Part shown: positions 46,490-57,359 of the stretch, one piece after another
Layout of the letters: each line of letters starts with the position of its first letter
How positions within the stretch are numbered: position 1 is the first letter of the stretch
NCBI GenBank assembly: GCA_002205965.3
Contig: NADL03000601.1
Location: 62,001 to 126,000 of the forward strand
Reading direction: 5' to 3'
DNA: 64,000 bases
DNA from: Kappaphycus alvarezii
Lineage: Eukaryota > Rhodophyta > Florideophyceae > Gigartinales > Solieriaceae
Translations under genes and position numbers: made by a program
Notes under the pieces: model-generated
What the model saw: only the letters and a program-made list of their open reading frames with translations
What the model was told of the DNA's origin: nothing
The model's database searches: none

Positions 46490-47797
46490 ATGCCTCCAAC
46501 ACAACATCCTACAATTCCTGAAAACCCCAACCCAGTTCCAACCCAGCAGCAAGCAGAAAATGACCTGCAAAATATAGCAGACATTGCTGTAGAGCGTGAC
46601 GTGGAGCTACAGGAATTTGATGGCAGCGACAGCGAAATCAACACTGATGATGGGTCTTCATCCCCCTTCTCAGTTTTTGACCTATTTGACGAAGCAGTCG
46701 TCTGTAAAGCCACACAGGATATGACCAATTTCGATGCTTCGGAGTTCAACACCTTTCGGGCACCGTAGAGCCAGTCATCCGCGAGAGTTCTAATGTAGGG
46801 CCTGGAAGAAAGGGGAACTACGGAGAGGGGATATTTTACTTATGTTTCTAACAACTTTAAAAGTAGGAGGGCAGTGGGAGATTATAGCGAAAAGTTTCTG
46901 CTTGAAGGGGCCAACATTCTAGGAAATGATGACAAGTTTATGGAATTGCTTTACGTACCCCTTTTTGAAGCTGTTATAGAACGAAAAGTGTCTCTTTTTT
47001 TCCTTTCAGTGAGATGCTACAGGACTTCAATAAGTTTAAGTACTATCCGACTGCCAGGTACGCCACCGATGTTACTATTCAACAAGCAAATCGACGAAAT
47101 GGAAACATGCAAGAAAAAGAGGTTTATTTCGGCGGTAAAAACAAGCTGTATGGATTCAAGGTTGAAGTTTCCGTGCTACCGAATGGACAGTCTCTTAATT
47201 GGTCGAAGCACTACCCTAGGTCAGTGGCTGATCTAGAAATATTTCAGTGGAACATTGACTTCCACAGAGGCGCGCTCAAGAAGACAAGAGTCGAGGGAGA
47301 AATCGCAGATATTGGTCCGCTGTCTGGATAGTACCCTAACCATTGGGGCGTGTTTATGGATAAAGGATACCAAGTGGTGATAGGGCTGGCTCATGAATTT
47401 ATTCCGAAGAAGAATCCGCGTAATGGTAATTGAAAACGCGAAGAAGAGGCTACACAAAAAATTGGCGCCTGATCGTATTACCGTGGAATACTTTTTCGGA
47501 CGGCTGTTCTCACTCTGGGCAGTAGTTGGGAGTAAGTGGCGCGAGAAAGAAGACAGATATGATTTCGTTTTCCGCCTTTGCACAGCGCTGTCAAACATTC
47601 ACATTCAGATGCATCCACTGCGCTCGGAACATAATACTCACGAAAGACGGTTTAAGAAGCGGCTGTACTCTATCGACGAGGATATTGCCAGTAGGCGCCG
47701 TACTTTTTAGGAGCTCTACGGTAAAAAGCGGCGCAGACGGATTGAATTGCAGTTTCGTAATGTACATTTTTCCTGTAGAGAGTATGAGTCAGATTAA
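46490..47797 (+). pseudogene. PIF/Harbinger-type transposase, copy 3
   Basis: The ATG at 46490 (MPPTQHPTIPENPNPV) begins an acidic N-terminal region like that of copy 2. Frame breaks near 46755 and 46840-47010 precede YATDVTIQQANRRNG (first Asp). Then come VEVSVLPNGQSLNW, SVADLEIFQWN, MDKGYQVVIGL (second Asp), DRITVEYFFGRLFSLW (Glu) and a basic tail (KKRRRRIELQFRNV), ending in TAA at 47797. It aligns with copy 2 throughout. Confidence 0.82.
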
Positions 47798-47879
47798 AGA
47801 AAATGCACCGGGGGAAACTGCAGTTGAGAGATCTAGGAGATTAGTGTGCTGAAGGTTGGTTCCAGGAATTGACAGTGAG

Positions 47880-48540
47880 ACCTTGAACATCTAGTCAGAC
47901 CCGCAGCGCTGAACAAAGAGGAAGCGAGGTTTCTGGGGTCAGAGACATGGTCACTGTACACAGAGTCTGCTAGCAGTGGTTATACTTCGGCGGTAACGAG
48001 TCTGTATAAACTGAAAGAGTGAGTTGACGACGGAGATGATGCTTCAATGACCATCAGAGGATTTGATTGTATTGGTCAGATGCCGTTGTAAGAAACCGGA
48101 GGCCGCGGAGTGGTGAAAGGCGAGGCCGCGTATCCGTCGGCCGGTCGCTTCGGGCCGCAACTCGCGTGGCTGCGATCACCCTTCCAGAGATCGTGCGTCC
48201 TTTAATCCTTGGCTCCAGTCTCTTGCAGGGCCCTACGGGCATGGGTTTGAAGGTTGATAGGGACAGGCAACCCCTGTAATTCTTCTTGGGAAATCCTCAT
48301 CATCTTTGGGGTAGATGCAGCTGGATTTGTGGTAGGATCTTCCGCACTGGGTTGCAAGCCCAAGAAACGGCAAAATTTGGCAGATGCAACACCCAGTGTC
48401 ACCGATCCGTTCATCAGGACAGTGTCCGGCTCGAAAGAAGTGAAGGCAGATGGAGACGCATTGAAGCCCGCTTCTAATATGACCCTTGACATCACTTTTA
48501 CGCCACCAATCGCAATAAGGGTAACCCCCATCCAAAACCT
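47880..48540 (-). mobile_element. Non-LTR retrotransposon fragment (thumb to Cys/His finger)
   Basis: The minus strand reads LTLIAIGGVKVMSRVI, then EELQGLPVPINLQTHARRAL (compare GIPVHLQIHLNRVQRVA in the 28.4 kb copy), TASDQYNQIL and LSVYTDSLPPKYNHC. The same order of motifs occurs in the 28.4-29.4 kb copy, which makes the assignment fairly safe despite frame breaks. Confidence 0.62.
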
Positions 48541-48571
48541 GAGCTGGACCCATCGCCAACTTCAAAGGTGA

Positions 48572-49267
48572 ATCTATTCCCTCAGACTTGCACCGGCTTC
48601 ACATTTAAGTCTCAAAATTCTCAACATCGAGAAGCCCCATTCAGATCGTTTCGAAGGGCCGCAATTTAAGCCGAATTATGCTCCTAAACTAAGTGCTAGC
48701 ACTCTTGTCTTTAGTTCCAACCCGTCGAAACAACTGTCCTATTCCGCAGTATATCCTCTGAGTGGAACAAGGGTAAACAACAGCACTCAGCCGACTAGGT
48801 TCACACTAGATCCTCCACAGCCGGCCGTACCTTTTGGAAATCTCCAACCAAATTACGGGTCAACTCCATTATTTGGTGCGTCACCACTTTCGTCCTACCT
48901 ATTTGGCATGCGGCTCGATTCCTTATCCCAACCAGGACCGACAGCTGTCAACTTTTTGACACAGCCTCAACCTAATGCAGTCTCACAACCAAGCTTTAGT
49001 GCGCGGCCTCTTCATCCACTAGCAAACTTTGGCGCACCTCAAGTAGTAATTCCGAATGGAAGCTTGGAGAATTTGGTTCGGTCTGGAAACCAGAAACCCG
49101 CAAACTCTGGAGTCTCTCTCATAATAGGAGCACAGCAGAGGAGCCAGTATCAGTTCGGCGCGAGTTTCGGGAAACTTTTTTTGGGCCTCCTCAAAGTGGA
49201 TCCACTGGTGGACTCAATATGGAAGCACAAAAGGCACCCTCAGGTCGCTGAACGCGAAGGGTTTTGA
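48572..49267 (+). CDS. Orphan open frame, Ser/Pro/Asn/Gln-rich with Phe-Gly dipeptides
   Basis: The plus strand stays open for 231 codons after a stop at 48569-48571, but has no ATG until 48908. The translation holds several FG dipeptides in polar, low-complexity surroundings (VPFGNLQPN, PLFGASP, YLFGM, NFGAPQ, FGASFGK). That composition is like FG-nucleoporins or a retroelement gag-like protein. No conserved domain was recognised. It lies among transposon fragments and between the 46.0 and 49.4 kb direct repeats, so a transposon or gene-fragment origin is likely. Confidence 0.3.
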   Translation: MYSLRLAPASHLSLKILNIEKPHSDRFEGPQFKPNYAPKLSASTLVFSSNPSKQLSYSAVYPLSGTRVNNSTQPTRFTLDPPQPAVPFGNLQPNYGSTPLFGASPLSSYLFGMRLDSLSQPGPTAVNFLTQPQPNAVSQPSFSARPLHPLANFGAPQVVIPNGSLENLVRSGNQKPANSGVSLIIGAQQRSQYQFGASFGKLFLGLLKVDPLVDSIWKHKRHPQVAEREGF

Positions 49268-49430
49268 AAGGGGAAAGACTCAATCGACATCATGAGTGTG
49301 CGGAGAGCGACCGCGCACCATGTTTGAAACCCCGGCGCATGAGAGGGCAAGCACACCCATCTCGTACTGTAGGTCGCATAGGTGGGAGAAGTCACCATTC
49401 ATTTTTAAATTGAGTAGGTAGCGTCGGCCT

Positions 49431-49690
49431 AGTTATTTTACTAAAATTTAATGATTTGGTTCTTCTGAAATGACCAAACATTCTGATATTGCTCGCTCTG
49501 TACAATAAGAGAGTACAGCAGTTTCCGTGAGGTATTGTTTCAATCCTCTCGGATCCAAAAATATGTAATTACTGTAAAAAGTCATCATTTGTCAAGTGGT
49601 TGCGATATTTACAAGTCTTTGGTCGAGAGACCTGTTGTACAGTACTTTACGCCCAAATAATCCGACCACCGTGCGTACTTCATTGGCTAA
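49431..49690 (+). repeat. Diverged long direct repeat, right copy
   Basis: Partner of 46012-46285, same orientation, roughly two-thirds identical by eye with conserved blocks in order. The length of about 260 bp and direct orientation suit decayed LTRs or two copies of a short interspersed element. Confidence 0.7.
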
Positions 49691-52600
49691 CAAAGATTTA
49701 CCGCTTTAATTGTTGTGATTTTGTCGACCAGGAAAAACCTTTTAGATACATATTTCCTGGTTGGGCTGCTTTGTTTTGTGATGCTCGCGATCTGTGAAAT
49801 TACGTCAGGGAGAAGCCAGCAGATCTTCTTTACCGTTGATGTAGACTAGCCTTTTCCTGTGGAGTAATTCTTTGGTGATCCTGCTGCATGGAGCTATACT
49901 AGTTTGTTCCCAGACAATTGGGTACCATAGAGATTGATGACAGCAGTAACAATCTCTTTCTGCAAGCTTTTCATCGCAGGCTTGCCAGGTTTCGTGTAGC
50001 AGTCGAACATGGCGTCGAGGGGTTAAGTTCAAACTATAAAGCTTCTTGAACACTTGCCCGAATCACAGGGACAAATTTGATCTCACCTTTAAGCGGTATA
50101 TCGGCGTCTCAAATGGTTAGCGCGCTAGCTATTAAGTTGGCTACCGCTCCCTATTGGACTATTGCAAGCAGGTTTGGTTGATGTAATGTTCCCGTGGGAT
50201 TTTTGGCGTGCATTGCAGGCCGTCATGGATGGATATTTTAGGGTCCAGCCTTGAGATCACTGTAATGCCGCTTGGATGCAGTACATTCATCAAGGAATGG
50301 ACGACAGGAATCCGTAAGGTATGCACTGTCTGGGGCTCCGGAAGGTGAGCTCGCGGCTCACCATTCCTACAGGAACTGGATTTGGTACCGGCGCCCGCGA
50401 TGTATATCTGTAGGTCCTGTTTTGGTTATTGATCCTTTACATTAATAGAGACGGGGAGGTTAGAGCTTTTCCTTATATATTTTCGTTGATCCCCTAATGG
50501 TTTGGTAAAGAAGCAAGCACACTATTACAAAAAAATCCGTTTGCAAGCCGCCGGCACCTCCCTGGACTCCTTCATCCCAGTAGGTTAACCATCCGCCATT
50601 TGAACGCCGTAATAACCTATGCTTCCTTGCAAACTCCCTATCTCCATTGTTATTTACTGTAGCCTATAGTTTTATCCCTATTCTACCAACCTTCTACGCT
50701 ACTGACGAACCTCTCGGATTATTTCTCACACTGTAATACAGCTGCTATTCTCAAAAATTACATGCAACGTTTAAGAAGAGATTTTTCCACAGCTGTAGAA
50801 TCTGTGGACCGAAAAAGCAGTAGAAAATTTATTTAGTGCCGTTATCAAACCTTTCGAAGACAAATAGCCTGTTAAACCTTCTGTCAAAACACGTCCTCCG
50901 ATACGATCCCGTTTTCCGTTGATTTGATGAGTCTGTCAGTCGCTCGGTCAATCCCTTAACTTTTCTGCGCTGCAACTTATTAGGCGCACAGCCCTTTTAT
51001 TCCCACGGTATCTTCTTGGGTCACTTTGTTCTGATGTCCGGTAGCAGCAATTATCCTTATTCCCTAGTTCACAACTCCAAAACTCTAATTATCTGCTTTG
51101 TAGCCTCAAAAACATTCTTCGTCATCTCCGTCTTAGTCTGAGACCTGCCAAAGTTTTCCCAGTTCTCGGATGAAACAACCTTACATGATATTGAGACTAA
51201 ATATTCCCTAAATTATCCCATTTTCTTGTGGTTATACGAGCTTGACTCCTTCAAACGCATCATGAGGTCTATATCCTGCACAGTATTACCATGCCCTTCA
51301 TCCGATATGCCAGTAGTGATATCTCTGGCAGCCGATCGTAGTCCGCCCATTAATTCTCACTCCTGTGTCCTTTTAATGATTAAAATGCTTTCCGGACGCT
51401 TCACACTTTTCTCTGTGATTGCGCAGAAAATCTTTGCAGAGCAGCTTCCGGGAAGCACCCATGATCTTCTGGACTAATTGTTTGTGTCCACGACAGTCAT
51501 CTCCGAATTGATGGTTATAGCAAGGTGTAATTATTACCGAGTGCCTCTGTTACGATAGCACGACAAACGCGTCTATCCGATCTAATAAACCTTTTCCAAA
51601 TAATATCATTCTGGGCAGGACCGACATTCTCCTCCAGATCGGCTGAAAGCTTAACCTTTGAGACTGCAGCACTCGAAAACAACTCCTTTGAAGTTTCCTC
51701 TCCGGTGGGGCTGGCAGTGGACGCAACGGTGTTCGGACGGCTCTCACTGAAAGCGGTTGTCGCTTCCTTGTGGTCAGAATGTGCTTTTCTATGGTTCTGA
51801 ACAGAACTAGGATGATCCCCCTTCAGGGGCCTATATGGAGCACTAGGAGACGAAAACTTCTGAGAAGTTGAACTGCAGCGCGGCTCAACGTTACATATCG
51901 AGATACTTGCGAAAAATGACGCTCAAGAGGGTCAGTATGGCTTGATATACGGCGTTATGACCGTCCTCCTTGAATTTCAACGCAATATTGTGAGTTTCAG
52001 CGGGTTTTAAGCTATTATTAAACTTTGGCGACAGCAAACAGAAGGCATTAAGGAGGTGCGAGAGCTGGGCTGTGGAATCATACAGACCGAGCATCTTCAT
52101 GGAACTTTTTCATGAAAACTGCATGATAGCTCAGCCTCAGCGGTGCTCGACGGTGGGTAAAGTAATGGCACGACGATTTAAAATTCAAAGAGGTGGGGCG
52201 CTGAAGTGGGACTTCTGAAGAATAATAGCCTCATGATGTTTCGTTATCAGCGAAATAGTTGGAATAGCAGGGCGAACGGCAGGAGCCAGTGACTAGCTCA
52301 AGGTATGAGAGATCAGGGAAAGAAAACATACTGAATAGCTCAATAGGCGGGTGGTGAAAAAATTCCGGTGAAAGTAAACCAACACGGTGCATGCTGTTTG
52401 GAGGCTCCAGTGGGATACCTGGGTCCCACTAAGGTTTGTATAAGGAAAGTTTGGCCGTTTACTTGGTCACCAATAAGAAGTAGCGAGCTCATATCACCAG
52501 TTTTTTTAAAGTCCGATGTATCGTTCATAATAGAAAAACCCTCTGAAAACCACTTGTGTCCAATTTATCTTATTTAAAACGGTGTATGAAATGTACAAGT

Positions 52601-55600
52601 GTTCTAAATCTATCTCAAATCGCTCTTCGTAAAAATGGGTCCAAAGGAACAATCCACGTGTTCATTTCTAGGATGACCGAGAAATGACCCCATGAAGCCG
52701 CGATCATTGAAATCTATTATCAAACTTTTGATGCGCTACATGTTGTTAGGTCCACCAGAATAACACTTACGTCTCCTTAATTCTTCGGAGACACATAAAA
52801 TCCCATTCACCAACGGTAGAAGTGCTTCCAGCACCTCAACGCGCCGAAGTGACGTCAGAAAGTGACAATGCTAGTGTCTCTCCTTCCTCAACAACAAATC
52901 CATGTTTGCCGACAAAAACTTCTCATGAACTACAAAATCAAGACATATGAGGCCATATCTTTCCCTTGCAAATGGCTCCATCCCTCGATCCTGTGAAACC
53001 GCAAATTCGTGCAGGGTGAATAGTATGTTTACGTGGAAGTGATCTTGGACGTGGTCGCGCATAGGTTTCAAAAAAGCGAACAAATACCACAACTCCACGT
53101 GATGGATGGAGAATCAAAATGGTTCAACAATAGGGAATCAAGATTTACAACGAAATCATTTCAGTCATACTCACAGAAAGTTCATGTCTATTCTATGGAT
53201 TTGCCCAGGATCACATGTTCACAAAGATACATTTCAGGCGTTTAATATACTTTAGAGAAAATCATATTGTTATTTTCTGTGACGCCTTGCTACAAAATTG
53301 TTCGGCGTGATCAAATAAAAGTTATGTGCTGAATCAACTGAGCATGCATTCTCTTCGCATACCATGAATGTACCTTTTCTGATTTTATTTGTTTCCTCGG
53401 ATTGCTCTGGTTTCAATCTCTTTAAGAGTCTTCTTTTATTGAAAAATTGTACTGTCCAGTTCATAAGCTAACTTTGGTTCGATTTACAAGGTCCAACATT
53501 ATATAATTCTCTTTTGGACGCTATCACTGATGCACATTTTCGAGCAAATTTACTAGCGAGATTTCGTTGACGTGGCGAACAGAGATCTGTGAACGTTGAG
53601 AAACTCTTCGATTCACTATTGGAAATATGTAGAGATCAGTCTTTGACTTTTCTTGTGCAGAGGACAGGTGTTACGGGTAGTCGGACATGTTAAAAGGGCT
53701 GAAAGTGAAAGGAACTGGGTTTATGTTCATTATTCCTGAAAATTTGCTGAAGTACCATCCATTTTTGGGATTTTCTTACTTCATTACGTCCATAAAGTAT
53801 CTGTAAGGAGGGGATTCGACAGGCTTTGTAGAAAAAGAGATAAGTACTCTGAGTGAAAAAAGTCACATGGTGACATTTATGTAGCCTTCGTAATTGATGA
53901 TAATACGGACAGCGGTTCATTTAGCGATTGCACAGGGAAACTGTTTCGGAATTAAAACGACACATTAAGACAATATTCAGGGCTATGGTGAGCAGAGAGA
54001 GGTTATTTAACAATTATTCAAAGAGTTACTGATCGCATAATGCCTTCCCGACGGCCCATATTTCCTTTTGAAGTATTGGATACCTGTTCCATGGGCACGG
54101 CAACAGTATGATTTTCTATTCTATTCAATATGCATTCCAGCGATGGACGTCTCATCACATCGTATTAGGATACACGGGACAGGAAAGATCTTAGATTTGC
54201 ATTTCAATGCTGAACGCAATGTTTTGAAAAGAGACCAACGTTGCGCAAAATGGTCTATTCTGCTGCAATTACGCATAGCCAGAACGATCGATTAACAGAC
54301 CATACTGAGTGATGAGAATTCTTCCTCTATTCTTGGACTGTAAACAACCACAAAAAAGGATATATAAATATGTCGTTGAAATATGAAAACCTTTCATGCT
54401 CATGGTTTATTTTTTCTCGCTCCAGTGACGCGATGATACAGGAGACGATGAATGAGAAAGCAACAATAAAGGCGCTGTTAAAAAAATCATTTTGGGACTA
54501 CACGAATGTGGCATATCAGCCGACAAGGAGCACATCTGAATGGCGCATTCTCTAGATGGAATTATTTTAATTGATCTGCAACGGAACGATTTTTCAGACT
54601 CCAAACCGGCAAAAAACTATGCTGAGATTTCATGTGTTAAGATCAGGAAAATCATGGGGTCATCTTCTCAATCACTTTCGCTCTTGAACATACGTTTTTA
54701 CTCCATTTTAATGTTGAAGATGAAATTTTCAAGCAACGTGTTCCCAGAGAATGAATTTGTCAGTCGATGCAGTAGGGGTAGTTATTACCAGGGAAAACTA
54801 TTGCCATCACGTGGATTATTCAGAATACGTGCTGTTACCTTGCAGTCCTGTTACCTTTAAATTTATTAAATGCCCCAAAATCCATTGCAGAAGTCGTTCG
54901 AACTTCGCTGAAAACAAATTCTAGGCCGCTTTTACCATAGGCAAATGAAAATTCCCCCTCCATCTCTTCCTTCATTTATTCCCAAAAAAGTAAATCATTC
55001 AAAGGGCGGCTTTCTTGGTGGAACTTTTCAACGACCGCGTCACTCAAAACGATTCATTTGCTCCCCTTAAGCATTTTAAACACGAAATGCAGACCAATTA
55101 TTCAAAAACGAAAGTAGATGTCAATGGCAGAGCAAAATCTCGAGCCATTCTCCAAACTAATTCTCCAAACTAAAATTTCTCACATGAAATCGGAGCACAA
55201 ATATGTAAATAAGACTATAAAAGCCTTGGTCCTCAGCGCTTTACAGGCTGGAGGGTCGTAGAGAAAAATTATCTCGTGAAACATGGAGAGCGCTTCCATC
55301 ATTTTTATTCATTCTGAAGTTTTTTAAACAGCGTCGAATTTATGGTCGACATCTGCGCTGATCCTATTGTTGAACTGTTGCGGTATGCATATTCCATTGC
55401 ATTCATCAAGTGGAAAAAGCCAACTAAGGACCAGAGTGATACTATAAAAATCCAAGGGGAGGAGGCGGGAATATTACAACTACTTGCTAGCGGAAAGAAG
55501 GGGAACAGGATCAAGTGCTTTAATTGTGATGATATAATCAAGCTTAAACTCAAAATTCTTGTCCATTGCAAGAAGCAGATGAGAATTGATCGTTGCTACT

Positions 55601-57092
55601 CTGTTTGTGAAATGAAAAGCATTTCGCATGGGGTATTTCGCTGTCACATATCATGTTTTAGGTACTCGCAAAATGGTCTTCAAATTTTTTTATACGGTCT
55701 CATGTGTAATTCAGGAGATCTTCCTGGGGTATTTAGCACTGCAAAAGCACTGCAAGGCTCGAAGAAGTGGCAGATCACCTCGGATATCTGTTGACGATCA
55801 TAGCAGCTCCTATGAAAGTAGAAGTAGAATACCCGTTCAATTCACTCCAATAGGCTCAAAAATTTGTTCTTTATGTTTTCGGTGTTCGTTTGACAATATA
55901 ATAATTGTTCAGATAAATATTGACACGGTCTTTCAGTCATACTGCTGAAGATTCTACGTCAGAGGCAGCGCTCTTAAAAGATCTTTCTTGTGCCTTTTCC
56001 AACTGCTGCTGCTTTAACACATCCTCGACTTTTAAGAAAAACGGGGGTAGACTGACTGCTGGATGCTATTGTTATTTCGCCACTTCTCCTAGTAACGAAA
56101 ATGATCTTGGAAATAAATATTCAACTTCATCTAACTCCCAAAGGCGGAGATTATCAAGCACCGGTAGAACGATTTCATACTATACATAAACGGTATGACA
56201 ACGGTGTTCTTCTTCCGCTGGAATTCCAAAAAGGTGAGTTCTCACTTCGAACGAATTCAGACCCCCGTGCCCCCTTATTGCTATTTCACATCTCCGGAAG
56301 AAATAATCTTCCTCACCTCGTTTCCAATGTTTTCCATTGACTTTCCTAAGAGATACAAACGATGATCGGGGCGCTTGCTCGTGGTGAGTCCCGAAGAGCT
56401 CTTCTAAAACCTGTTCTTTCAGAAAATCACTGCTACGCGGTAATAAACCACGTTCCAGTTCAAACATACTAAGAAATCTGCAACCGTACAAGATTTTTTC
56501 GTAGTTCTAAAGATAAATTCCATAGAACTTGCAAAAGTGCCTCTTCTACTTGCAAAATACTGTGCATTCTTCAGTAATCTCTGAACTAGTAATCTCAATG
56601 CTGCATTCTTTCGTTCAAACATGTCGAGCTTCTTATGCCTGCAAGCTGTTAGAGGTTCTAGCGAGGTTTATAAATTCCTAAATATACTTAAGAATGGTTT
56701 CTGTATGACTTCGATAGCGGAGGAAACAAACTGCGGAGGAACATGAACATTCACCACCTAAAACTCGAACATTTTTGCACCTTACATATATCTCGCATTA
56801 GCAAGCATATGGAGAAAGATATGTGTAGGCCGACCATGTGGAGGATAAGAGAATTGTTGATCGCAGACACGAAGAAGAATTCTATCCAGAACATTAATTT
56901 TAAATGTTTAAAAGAAGTCTATTCACATATTTTCATATATACTTTCCTAAATTGCTTTGGTGGTCCCCTCTCTTGATACGATATAAAGTGTTCGAAGGCA
57001 GACTTTATCGCCTGAACCAGAACAGGCGTTAGCTCTTTTGCTCGAAGAAAAATAGTGATAATGTCATCGACATGCGTACATGAAAAGGCAAC
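49691..57092. other. AT-rich 7.4 kb without recognised genes
   Basis: Reading frames are short and scattered on both strands. The longest is 55342-55794 plus (150 codons, with an isolated CFNCDD that is not a complete zinc knuckle). None shows a domain, targeting signal or splice pattern I can support. By composition it resembles the other transposon-derived gaps and may be very old transposon DNA. Confidence 0.4.
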
Positions 57093-57215
57093 AATTAAAT
57101 TGGTAAATCTCTTGAGCACCCTCCCATCTGTGAAGTTCTTATCTATCCCACACCGCAAGAATTTAATTGGTAATCCTCTTGGGTACCCTACCATCTTTGA
57201 AGTTCTTATCTATCC
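57093..57215 (+). repeat. Short tandem duplication (two units of about 56 bp)
   Basis: 57093-57147 and 57160-57215 share aattaaattggtaaatctct/aatttaattggtaatcctct, the block accctcccatctgtgaag/accctaccatctttgaag, and ttcttatctatcc. Differences are few. It does not fall in a recognised gene. Confidence 0.75.
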
Positions 57216-57359
57216 GTCATCTTTTTTGGTTACTTAGAAGGAAAAATTCTCACATCCGCGAATTTACTTTTGAAAGAAACCTTAGTCAGAAAATAGATAG
57301 ATAAGCGAGAGCTGCATTGAGATGGGAAATTGAAACTTGTCCTTTGTGACGCATCCCGC

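Noticed and set aside
55342-55794. Zinc-knuckle protein at 55.3 kb
   Set aside because: Only an isolated CFNC; the His and last Cys of a CCHC knuckle are not in place, and no neighbouring retroelement domain supports it.
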